NCBI GenBank assembly: GCA_008921705.1
Contig: VFFE01007103.1
Span: 838,726 to 902,725, forward strand
DNA length: 64,000 nucleotides
Direction of reading: 5' to 3'
From: Burhinus oedicnemus
Lineage: Eukaryota; Chordata; Aves; Charadriiformes; Burhinidae
This document shows positions 33,561 through 44,770 of this stretch, in pieces. Position numbers and translations under genes: made by a program. Position 1 is the stretch's first letter. The number at the start of each line of letters is the position of its first letter. The notes under the pieces are model-generated. The model worked only from the letters and a program-made list of their open reading frames with translations, was not told the DNA's origin and did no database searches.

Positions 33561-36500
33561 TATAGAACACTTCCGTGAGGAAGTACGAACTGCTGAGCAG
33601 GGTTTATGTGCTTTCTTGGGGAGTGCAGAGAACAAAACAAAACTGCTTTCCCAGATGAAAGTTTCAAGAATCAAGGTGAGAAGTATCCTGGCAGAGCACA
33701 GGGGAAAGAGAGATGGTCTCACCTGTTTCCGTGCATCCTGTTTCTAAGGGTGGTGGGAGTTGGGTGTGGAGCAGCTGTAGGGTGCAATGGGTGTGATTAT
33801 TCTCTGCTGTGGTATATCTGCTTTCTTCAAAATAGTGTTTTGTGATACCAACAGTGCCTGAAGAGTCAATTTCAAAATAGTGCAACTGAAATATCAAATA
33901 GTTAACAGAAACATTAGTGGCTACTTAGTATTAACACTGTAAAAATATTCTTATGCAGCAAAGATAATAGGAGCCTGAGTAGCAAAGATCATACTAACAT
34001 AATAAGGCTAAACGGACAGCAGTCAGGTTTTAAAATAGTGGAAAAGAAAGTTGAATGCCATTCTGATAACCAGAAGGTGTTTAGCAGATCTACTGGATGG
34101 GACATAAATAGTCTTAAAAATGTGTGAGTAATTTAAAGGTGAGAGATTTTCTAAGAATGTAATACAACAATACAGATTCTAGTTTTCTGCCAAAACATAC
34201 ATGTAGTCCAAACAATCCTTTCACTGTCTTGAGGAAGAAAGTAAAAGGGTTAGCAGAATTAGAATGCGCTGAATGAAGGCAGATGCCAGCTGACTGAAAT
34301 GGTGGTATGGCCACCATATACCAGTATGGAAGTAGGCAAAGCTATCAAGTTATCTCAGCCTGTGACAAGAGCTGAGAAAGCCAAACCTAGATTTATTTAT
34401 TTTTTGTTACTTAATTTTTTAACCTTTTTTTTTTCTTTTTCCTCCAGCCTATGGTTTTGGCATCTTGGTTAGAATCTTCTCCTTGGGCAGATAAGTTCAA
34501 GTGTTTCACTGCAGGATTCCACTGACACATAAGATGTACCAAAATCTCTTTGACTGGAAATAATGATTGATGATGTGCTTATTTGGGACAGAAATTATTA
34601 TGTATTATAAAATCTGTGTAATGTATGCCAAGCAAAAAAAGCCTTAAATTGAGTGAGAACTAATATCCAATTGGGGTGAGTAAGACTGGTTATTTAGGAA
34701 ACCTACTACGATTTGTGCATCGTGACAAAGGAATTTGACTGAACATAAGTAAGGTAATTGGACAAGTGGAAAGACTTCAAAAGAAAAAGGCCACCCAGAG
34801 ATTCACAGACTCATTGCTATTTCTAAGCAAACCTATTCCCTGATTTATCATAAATATTGCACTGAGCATATTGCTAGGGGACAATAGTGAATGCTGCTGT
34901 GATTACAAAGGGAAAGACTTGGGGAACTGCCACAGAGGAACTGAAACTAATTTTTCTCAGTTTAACAAAGAGCCCAAGTTGATACAAGTTTATGTGGATT
35001 AGAGACTGCCCTTCTGAAAGAAGACAATCTGGGGGCATATCCTTTCAACACACAGATTTAACTGCAATAGAACTATACCCAGATTGGGAAATACAACTGC
35101 TGGGTATTGGATTGACTTATGAGTGGTTCCATGAATGTGTTTGTAAATCACTTGAGGTAAAAACAGACCATATACCACAAGAATCTATATGATAGGAACT
35201 ACTCTACAGATAGCCCTTTTAGCCTCATAAAGTGTCCGTGAAATTAAAAAAACCCTTCAGTTTGAAATCCTGGCTTGAAAAGGGCATGATTAGAATATCC
35301 ATGATTAGGAGAGGAAACATGAAGTGGTCTATGAGGGCTCTTTTCAGGGAGATCCTTGCCTAAGCATAGATTTTTGCAAAGGTATTAGAAGTGTAATGTA
35401 ACGTGCTGAGATGGGGAGGGTGTCACTAGGTAATGTCAAAATGTCCCTGTGCTGACTGTTGGAGAAGTACTAATGAAATTTTAAATAATCTTTTCTGCTC
35501 CTTACGTCTCATAATGTGTAGCTTTCTTTACTCCAAGGACCCGAGTACATTATCAGGGTTTAAGCATTAACACGTTTCTAAGAAACAGAATGCTGGAAAA
35601 CAAACAAGAAGTTGAAACAATAGGAAGACCTTGCTCACTTTTGTCTGAATTTTATTCATAATTTATATGAATTACTTTATTTTTTAATGAAAAAGGTCTT
35701 GTTTAAATTGCTGTATGTTACATTTCACAAAACAAATGTTTATAAATTTGAAGTATAACCCCCCCCTTCCCCTATATACAGGATTCCACATGAATTAATA
35801 ACTGATTGTGTTCAGCAGTCCATAAATTTCTACTCTTTTCAGCCAACCTCTTTTGAATATTTGCATGCGTTAGCAGAAATAGTTCGGTTATGAGAATATA
35901 TTCTGGAGAGTTTAACAAGTTTATTCACATGGAGCACTATTGCAAAACATCTCATACATCTCGCTGTACAAAGATGATGTTAGAGACTTAGGGGCAGAAG
36001 AACAAAAGTTTCAGTGCCAGAATGTAATGGGTTTCTTGAACCGAAGGTAGTTAACCACGGTTAGCCAAAAGAACTATACATCAAGAATGAAAAATAGGGC
36101 AGAAAACTTACTCCAAGAATGTACGATAGTTACCGTTAGTGTGTCCGAGAATATTTCAAGCAAAGCAATGGGACTTCTGCTAAGGGAATAAGTTGATGAT
36201 CTTAACATTGTCCTTTCTTATAAGCACTCATGTTGGTGAATGCTCTCAGAAGACAACATCAGGAGTCACTGGCTTTCTGTTTCTTGAGAACAAATGTAAA
36301 TAAGCCAATGCAGCCATTAGAAATGGAAAGCCACAGGAACAGTAAGTATGAACATCCAGCACTGCTTCCACTTTCAGAGTTGGTTAGGCAGCCTCATGAG
36401 CTTCAGAGTGCATAGTGACACTGTGATGGTAAACCATGGAGGATCAGAGGTGATTATCGCTAACAGAGATCCAAAAGGCATTGGTGCAATCTGCTTGTGG

Positions 36501-39500
36501 GTAATTCTGAGAGTTTACCCTGTCTTCTCTTCTATAGGTATCGATCTGTGCTTTATTAATTGCTTGAATTCATCTGTGGTAGTTTTTGGTTTTGGTTGAA
36601 ACATTTGTTTTTCTTGTCTAATTTTCCAAGATTAAAAAACATCTGGAGGGCAAGGGGACATAATTTAGCTACTAAATCCAGTGGTTGGGTCTTCTATGAC
36701 CCAACCCATATCCTATGGCTAATGCCAGGAAGTACCAGCAGTCCTTTGTGTTACATTACATTGTCTAATATGCTGAAAGAATATTGTCTTTCATTAAATG
36801 AAACAATCTTTCAGCAGCTCCTCAAATAAGTCACATAACCAGTGATTTTTTTGTTCCACAGTGAAGGCTGAGATGCTCGCTTTGCAGTCCAGAATCATCA
36901 CCCGGCTTCTAAGCCATAACAGTAGGGCTTTTTTAATGGGTAATCTATTGTTGCTCCAGTATCACTGGTGCCCACTGGCAGAGAGCTACCGGTGTCACGT
37001 AACCATAAGTATTCATGTGAATGAACTCTAAGTTGTTAGTAGTTCCTCTGGCACATCACACCCCCTTTCAATGAAGCAATGTACCTATCTGGGAAAAAAA
37101 ACCCAACCAGTTTTAACTCTTCAGTGGTGTTCTGCCTGTGTCTCTTCTCATATTCAAATAACTTTGCCTAGAAATACTTTCAAATATTTTTCAAGATATA
37201 TTAGGACGTAATTATGCTCATATCACATATTCCTGCATTATTGTCAGTATTTTCAATGTTATGACACAGCTGCAGTCTTTTCCAGTAAACTTGCTCTTTA
37301 AAGGCTATCTACGTGGTCTACTGCAGAACACTGAACTTTCTTTCATTCTGCACATGTATACATTCATCCTTGCTGAAAACCATTAATATTAAATAAAGTT
37401 TAAGTCTTACATTCTAGTAACAAACAGTAGAAATTATATTCCTAGAAAATAAAAAAGTTCAGAAGGTATTTTCTGCTTGTAAATAAAAATCACAGAAACA
37501 GTTTCTCCCTTGCAGACATAGAAAAGAAAAGTAATTTCAGGTCCTGACAGATTCAGAAAGGTTTAAGTGTAGTAATTTATCTTTATCAACGATGTAGCAG
37601 TATCTCTAACAACTGTAATGCTGAAAACAGTATCTTTAACAGGGACAATAAACTTTCTGAGGGAAGGTTAGTTTGCTTTTCAGATAAATGTGAAAACAGT
37701 ATACTTTATAACTAAACTGCATTGTTGAATGCTACAGCAACACAGATTTCAGCCTTTAGTCACCAATGGAAATTTTCTTATCCCAGTTAAGAAAAAAAGG
37801 TAAACCAAAACACTTTTACTTGTCTGCCAATTCTGAGATTTTTAGGAAAACAGTGGAAATTCTGCATGGAGTCTAAGAGATGAAGGATATAAGTTATTTT
37901 GGGAGCTGGTGAGATAAACTGGGCAGTATTTTGTAAGTACTGCTATATCAGGTCAGACAGCTATCTGCCCCAGTCTTCTGTCTGTGGCTGATGGCATGTA
38001 CTTAGGGAAAGAATATAAAAAGGTAGAGTACAGACAGATACTTCCACTGGTATAACTCCCTGACACAGAAGCTTACAAGCCCAGACACCGCATCTCTGTA
38101 TTTAATGGCGTTTGATTTATTTGCCTCTTATAAAAATATTTCAAAACACTTCATGGCTCATGTATGTGATTATTTTTTGCAAATCCTGCAGCAAAGAGTT
38201 CCATAGTTAAATTACACTTTATTAATTAAAATTCTTTTCATTTACTTCAGTTAGTAACTTAATGCTCTATTTTGATGACCCCTGATGGGTTTTTATTATG
38301 AACAGTGACAATTGTTACTTTATAGAAGGTCTTGCTTGTCTTTAGCTCTCATTTGTCTCTTTTTCAGAGTTGAAGAGCTCTAGACTGATTTCTCCTCAAA
38401 CATAGGGTACTCCATGCTTTTTTTTTCCTTCTTGTTATCCTTTTTTGTATTGTTTCTAGTTCTGGCATATTCTTCTTGAGAAGAAGCTACCAGAACCACT
38501 CACATGACAGCTTCATGATGTTTTCTGTTTCGTTTTTGACAGTAGATGCTTAGGGAAATACATTAAAGAAACTTATCATACAGAATCACTCTATTCTCCC
38601 AGTGCCTAGAGTTTAGCTAGTAGCAGAATAGCTCTTTTGTCAGTTAGAAACACCTACAGCAAAGACTAACCCCAGTTCTCTTATCCGATTTACTCTATGG
38701 CCCTACATTTTTCAGGGCAAAAATAGTTGACTATAGAAAGGATCAGGAACCTCTTAATTTACAGGGAGGAAGCAGTGTGAAACTCTAGCCTAAGACATAC
38801 AGTCTGGATTAGAATTGTAGAAGTTGTTACTTCTTTTTTTTTTTTTTTAATAGTTACTTGGGGCTTGAGGGGGGAGGTTCAGTGGCTGAACCCAAAATAA
38901 ATAAGTACTTGCGGTCAGCCCAAAATCAGATTTTTGTGTGAATCGAAACGAATAGTCATTGCCAGTAGGAATGTTCAAACCCATATGGAGAAAATGCAGT
39001 TTCTAGGGTCTGATCTCAACAGCAGAGGTTCTCAACAAATATTCACCTTTTGCACCATATGCTTTCATGACCTGTTGTAACCCCACATCCTGTTGCTGTG
39101 AATAGGAATAAAGACTTTCCTATACATGTTTTCATTTTTCCTCTTTCTGAAAGAAATGAGACGTTGTTTAACAGCAAATCTAATTTGGATGTGATTATTA
39201 CTGTTGAGAGAATAAGTACTGGCTGGCTGGGTAGGGAGCCAAGAAAGGTTTCTAGCCACAAGCAAAGAAAACAGCAAGATGGGACTCAGCAACTCCATGC
39301 CCTTGCCAAAAGGGTAACACCAAGTTTGAGGGAAGGTCTCCCTCTCTTAGGCATAAAGAAAAGATCTTTTCATATTGGGTACCGGAGTATGCCACTGATT
39401 AATTACAGTCCCAAAAGACCTGTAAGCAATTGGGAAGAGATCATAAGCATCTGGTGTTTATAATGAGAAGATAGATGGGAAAGGCACAGGACTGTTGTTA

Positions 39501-40436
39501 TTTCTTTAAGTTTTTGTGTATCTGCAAAAGAAACGGGGGTTCATAATTTTTTCTGAGGGAGAAGACTGAGATGCTTCACTCCGTTCACTAGTACCATCTT
39601 GGCTGTGGTTGGTTTGAAGTAAGTGGGAAGAAGGGCTGAGCTGCTGCGTTTCTCCCACCCCTACTGGTCTCACAGCAGTATCCAACACTGGGCAAAAATA
39701 TCCTAGCGAGGAAAGTAAATAACCATACAATAACTATGTGTTGGGGGTGGGGGGGAGAGTGAGGAAATTGGGGTATAGCTTTACTCACCCCTCCAGCACG
39801 ATGGTAGAGGACCTCAGCTGTAAGTGACCTTAGACCATGATAAGTAAGATATTTAACTCCACCCTGAAATTCCTCAGATTGCACACAGTCCCCAGAATCC
39901 CAGGTTGCTTGGAAATTTTCTTTGGCAAAATTTTTAATGACAGTGGAGAACAAGTGCAAGACAAAGTGAATGTAACAGAAGACTGCCAAAAATTAGTGTC
40001 TGGCGTATCCAGTTAATAAGTTGTATAACCTGCATGATTCCAAAAGTTGTGTTTCACTTTAGATACAATGGACTTGCTCTGAGTCAGTTATAATCTCTTA
40101 TGTACTACTTATACCTCCATTGCATGCTTGTGTCACTACGGTTGCAAAGAAACTACAGTTTTTGCTAAGCCGGTAGCTGTTGCGCTACATGCCTGGAGTA
40201 GTAGCATGACTGAGAACTATCCCCCAGTTAAGCTGAAATGGAGAGTGTTCAGGAGCTCACTGTGGGACTGTGTTACTTATAAAAATAGAAAGCATTACTT
40301 ACAAGCAAAATTGTGATTGCCTATACACATCCATTAACTGGTAAAGGTTATGAAGAACTTGCCATTGAAATTATTTGAACAGTTTGGTTGGAAATACTTT
40401 TCCTTTAGAAAATTCAGCCAGAAGTGAAAACTGGAT
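33561..40436. other. Unassigned AT-rich intergenic sequence
   Basis: Nearly 7 kb with no recognised gene. It holds a strong acceptor-like tract ending at 34447 (listed separately), a C-run near 35759, a 15-T run (38834-38848) and a G-rich run near 39741-39756. Confidence 0.4.
34410..34525 (+). other. Strong 3' splice-site-like tract with 25 open codons
   Basis: A long T/C tract (about 34411-34444, with TTACTTAATTTTTTAAC as a possible branch region) ends in CCTCCAG at 34447. The next 25 codons are open (PMVLASWLESSPWADKFKCF...) to TGA at 34523-34525. Such a tract can arise from any old poly(T). No family is recognised. Confidence 0.15.
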
Positions 40437-40482
40437 GTATTTTTTAGTATTTTTTTTTTTAAAAAAAACACTAAAAAATCAC
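40437..40482. repeat. AT-rich inverted repeat (palindrome)
   Basis: ATTTTTTAGTA plus a T run faces an A run plus CACTAAAAAAT, centred at 40460/40461. The arms are about 20 bases with one mismatch and a small length difference. The palindrome keeps both strands open in the overlapping 60-75 codon frames. Confidence 0.8.
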
Positions 40483-40904
40483 CTACAGAAAGCAAGTATC
40501 CTTGCAAAAAGTTGTTGGTTTGGGGGTTTTTTTTCTTGCCAAATCCCCAATTTTTGATCACATAGTTTCAACAAAAATTTTTCAGACAGCCCAAAGAACA
40601 GGAAAGATCAAATGAAATCTGTGAAGTGCTCTTAAAATGGAGAGGAGGGTAAAGTCCTACAAAGAAAAAAATGTTAAGCTGTTTGGACCACAGAGGAATA
40701 TTTGTGGAGTGTACTAAGACTTGTCTATGTCTTGTTGATTTGCCCTGAAACTGCTAAAGAACTAATGAAGCAGAAGTTCAACTCTAACAGTTTAATCTAG
40801 AGCGACTGAAAAAATACTTGGAGTAAAATATTTCGATAAAAAATGGCTTTTTTCCAAGACCAGAACTTTCAGGAAAAGCTTTCAGTTTCTCCTAAATTTC
40901 TCTC

Positions 40905-41169
40905 TTTTTTTTTTTTCTTTATTGGAACCAAATATTTTGGTCTTCTATTCATCTTTTTTTTTTTTTTTTTTTCTTTTCCTCCCTGCACCCTACTTTATTT
41001 TGTCACTGAATCCAACATAAAGACTAATGTCTAGGGACTATTTACTTCCCAAATTTTCTTAAAGTTTTTTGGGTTTGTTTTGTTTGCTTGTTTGTTTCAT
41101 TTGTGACCTTCCAAAACATTCTCAACTTTGGAAATGTTAGAGAGTAATAAGAGGTAAAAAAAAAAAAAA
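40905..41169. repeat. Cluster of long homopolymer tracts
   Basis: T12 at 40905-40916, T19 at 40954-40972 and A14 at 41156-41169. The surrounding T-rich text (TTTGGTCTTC, GGTTTGTTTTGTTTG) could come from an old poly(A)- or T-rich repeat, but I cannot name it. Confidence 0.7.
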
Positions 41170-41379
41170 TTATTTGTAACCCTGCAAGTTTTTCAAAGTA
41201 GAGAAAGCTTTGAGGAGTTGCAGAATAGCAGAATTTCTGCTGAAAAAGATTAATGATAATCCCAGAAGAAGAATGGTCTTAAAAATAGAAATTCAATTTA
41301 AAATTAGACAAAAAACTCATACTTCAAGCCACATACAAAATGGCATAATCAACATCTTCTGTGAAAATGTTTTTTCCAG

Positions 41380-41480
41380 AGTCATAGACTTCAGTGCCAG
41401 GAAGGACCATCAGATTATCCATTTTTCCTGGAGATTGCAGGCCATAGCATGTCATCAATTATTTCTGTTTGAGCATGGTA
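41380..41480 (-). mobile_element. Ancient CR1-like LINE 3' fragment, antisense
   Basis: AGTCATAGACTTCAGTGCCA, GGAAGGACCATCAGATTATC and GCAGGCCATAGCATGTCATC follow, in order, the TCATAGACTTTAAGG ... AAGGGACCAT ... CAGGCCATAGA pattern of an old CR1-like family well known from turtles and crocodilians. No avian ATTCTATG array is present. The assignment is from memory and the copy is diverged. Confidence 0.5.
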
Positions 41481-43080
41481 ACTGTGCTCAATTAACACGG
41501 GAATTCTGGGATTGCTAGTGGACCTCCATTTTGCTCATAAATTTTCCAAGGTTGGCAGGAGCTGTTGACCACCACTTGAAACCTGCCTAATAATCTTGCC
41601 ATTCGCCAGCAAAGGCTGGAGAGCTATAGCCATACTATATGTTTCCCTCAAATCTTACAATGCATTCACAGTAATGGCTGGATTTCAGTATAGAAGTTCC
41701 TGGGCTCCTTCAGAAACATCTAGCTTTGATACTAGGATTTGTGGCTGCAAAACAAACCCAAGGACATGGATAAATGCTTAGGCATTTGGTCTGCACTGAA
41801 CTCCAGCCTGCTGCAGATGAACTCCTGCCTGAGGCACCACAGGTCTTTCTTTACTGCCGGTCTTACTGCTGCACAGAGATAGCTTTAGACACAAGCTTAA
41901 ATCTTTTACCAACTCTAGACCTTAGTTAATGTAAAATATCAGTCAGAGAAGTAATTGGGATTCTGGGAAAACAATAAACTGGCATATCTACGGACTGAAT
42001 GCAAAGGTCACATTGACTGAAACATCTGAAGCAGACTCCCAAAGAAGGACAGCAAATTGCCACTGGAGCTTCTTGAGTGAAAGTCAGGTGTCAGGCTGTG
42101 AGTGTACCAGGCTCTCATTGAAGCTGCACTGAAAATTTCAAGGTTTGTCAAGTTTTCCAGCCCGCCAGTTGGCAAGCAACAGCTGCATGGCACCATTGCC
42201 ATGGTCCCACCATGAGGAAGTCCACTGATATTGATGGAAGTACTCTCTTCTGCTTTCCTTGGTTGTGAACAACTTTGGTGTTCCCTGTTACTGTTGTTTT
42301 TATTTAAGAATGGACAGTGGAAAGTCTGAGAGAAGAGTCAAGCGGCACAGAGACAAGAGACAATGGAATGGGGCTATGGTTATGAAACAAACAGGAAAGA
42401 TTTTTGTGGTATCCTGAATTATAAAGAATGGGTGCAAGAAAAGTATGTCAAGAGAAGGCAACAAGTAACTGTGAGATTAGGAAGTGCAAGAAGCATCCTC
42501 TATTTTAAACAATATATGATCAAGATTAAAGGCTAAAGGAAGAAAGCAATTCAAAGGAGTAAGAGAATCAAACAGAAGACCATTTTGTAGTTGTGAGGAA
42601 GGAGGAAAAGTATGTAGGAGAGGAGAATTTAAAGTACAGAAACATAACATAGGAAAAAAAAGTAATGATTTGAGAAATGTGTGTCAAAATTGGTTCAGAA
42701 ATAATAGCTTTGAGTAGGTGTGAAGGGAAGAAAAAAGATCACAGAGGAAGTGGCAGGGGATACAGAAAACACACAGGGATGAGAAAAGAGTCAGGAGCTC
42801 AGAGAAATGTAACAAAGAATTGTAAGGAGGAACATTTTGGGGTAAAAGGCCATTCTCCCACCTGCCTTATATTTTCACTTGCTGTTTGTTTATATTCCAC
42901 TGAGGACAGTGGAATCTTTCTACCTCTGTCAATGCTGTTGAACCTCTAGCTTTGCTGGTTTGATAGCCATCCCCATCACTGGAGGATTTGGTAGGCAGAA
43001 ACTAGAAGAATATGATGTACGTACTCTCAACCATGCGTACTTAGCTAATGGCACAGGAATCAAGCCTAGCCTGACTCTAG
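41481..43080. other. Unassigned intergenic sequence
   Basis: No gene recognised. The part at 42300-42830 is purine-rich (AGAGAAG, GGAAGA text). Confidence 0.4.
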
Positions 43081-43089
43081 CAAATTAAG

Positions 43090-43395
43090 CAATGCCAGGG
43101 AATGTTCCTGAGAGCTGAAGACCACTTTTCTGTATCAAATTGTTAGCATGGATGTTGGCAACACTGACCCAGGTCAGATAGCACTCTCCTAGACAATTAC
43201 CAAGTATGGCTCAGGAGTTAGTGCATGCTGAGGGCAGTTCCCAGTAGGCAGTTTGGATGCACTCACCCCAGTTTGGCGGGTAAGGGAAGTGAATGGGATT
43301 GAGGCAGCCTATTCTGTGCCAGATGTGCTGTGGGCCAGGGAACATTCCTTAGTACATTTAGTTTACTAGCATGGATGCAGCCAAACAGTGCATTG
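43090..43395. repeat. Degenerate tandem repeat, about 100-120-base unit, three units
   Basis: TAGCATGGATG followed by ACACTGACCCA (43144-43172), GTTTGGATGCACTCACCCCA (43251-43270) and TAGCATGGATGCAGCC (about 43367) recur at intervals of 108 and about 116. The first and last are preceded by GCCAGGGAATGTTCCT (43093) and GCCAGGGAACATTCCT (43333). The units are strongly diverged and of uneven length. Confidence 0.45.
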
Positions 43396-44500
43396 TTTCC
43401 TTTCTTTAAAAGAGAGGATGCAATTACTCCTTAGCTTAGAACAAGGGCAGCTTCCTTTAGATAGGAGAAGGTAAAGACATAGAAAGCTGCTGGAAGAACA
43501 GCCCTAAGTCTCTCAAGGGGAAGAGGCAAGATACACACAGAACAGCAGAAACACCTCCAGGCAATGCAAAAACAGGGGACTGTGAAATTAGAAGTGCTTA
43601 TAAATCTTGGGGGGGAAGTGGAGCGGGGAACTAAAAGGAAGATAGAGCTGTATCTGGATGTGCTGAAACCATTGCCTGCCATGCTGAAAAGTATTAGTGC
43701 TGCATTCGTAGAGGTGATAAGACGTGGGGTCTTGTCCATGCCCAGCGCTTATAGGCACTAGGGCAGAATATTACACATGGAAGTGGGCAGTGTTACTTGT
43801 TTAGCATCTTCTCTAATGGCTATGCTCATGAAAGCACATGTAGTGAATTGTGCTGCTGTAGGTAGGACATGCAGTCTAGAAGCAACATGAATCTAGTGTG
43901 AAATGTGCAAATGCTGAACCTGCAAATTGGCAGATGATCTCATGGAGAAACCTGGAGGTTGGGTACCACTAGACCTGGAAGTAAGTAGACAGTTTTCAGG
44001 TCTCTCTCCACTTCCCGTTGGCATTAGTTAATGTCCACAACATATTGAAGATGAAAAATTCTTTATAAACTTATAATAAATGTATTAAAAAAATTATTTC
44101 ATTTTACTGGCTTATGTCATTTGTGCCTTTGTACCTAGATCCAACTAGTCAGCTGAAACTAAAAGTTGGTTTTACTCAATATTTTATGTGAATACTGTGT
44201 CAACGAATACAACCTTCTGTTGTGCCAGAAGTGTTGCTCTTCTGTGTTAGCAAGCAGAGTATATGGGAAGATTCTGCAGTTTTGCAGGACATTGGAGAGT
44301 TTAATAATGGAGCACAGTGCTGTGATCTTGTCAAATAAAATCCTCTGGACTTGTATTCTCCATCTGTTTCCATTCAGGTCAAGTGTAACTGCTTCTCATT
44401 TGTTACTGTCTGTCATCTGCATGACAGGAACACCTAGAGGCCCCACCTGAGATCAGCTCCTGCCGATCCTAGATGCTGTACTGAGACTCATACTAATATA
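43396..44500. other. Unassigned intergenic sequence
   Basis: Nothing recognised. Frames up to 102 codons without domains. Confidence 0.4.
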
Positions 44501-44770
44501 CAGCCCTTAACTCGGAGAGCTTATAGTCCAAATGACTATAACAAAAAGAGGGTGAAGTAAAACAGCTTCAGGTGGAAGATCAAGAGCTACAATGCAAGCA
44601 GATTAAGATGAAGTCCTGGCCTCATGTCAATGAGAGTTTTGTCATTCATTTCCATGTGACCTGGATTTCTTCCCTGGCTGACTTGTCTGAAACTACAGGG
44701 GAAGTCTGCATCAGAGACAGGAATTGAACTCCAAGTCCCTGTCCGGTGACATCAACAGTTCTGCCAAAGG
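44501..44770 (-). repeat. Probable MIR-type SINE remnant, antisense
   Basis: The plus strand has GGAGAGCTTATAGTCCAAAT near 44514, then GTCTGCATCAGAGACAGGAA and TTGAACTCCAAGTCCCTGTC at about 44705-44742. Read on the minus strand, the second part contains GAGTTCAATTCC, close to the tRNA-type B box GGTTCGAATCC found in MIR SINEs. The order matches old amniote MIR copies. The 5' edge of the match is uncertain. Confidence 0.4.

Noticed and set aside
40334..40561. Open frames of 75 and 60 codons on opposite strands
   Set aside because: They are a by-product of the T-run/A-run palindrome and show no coding signal.
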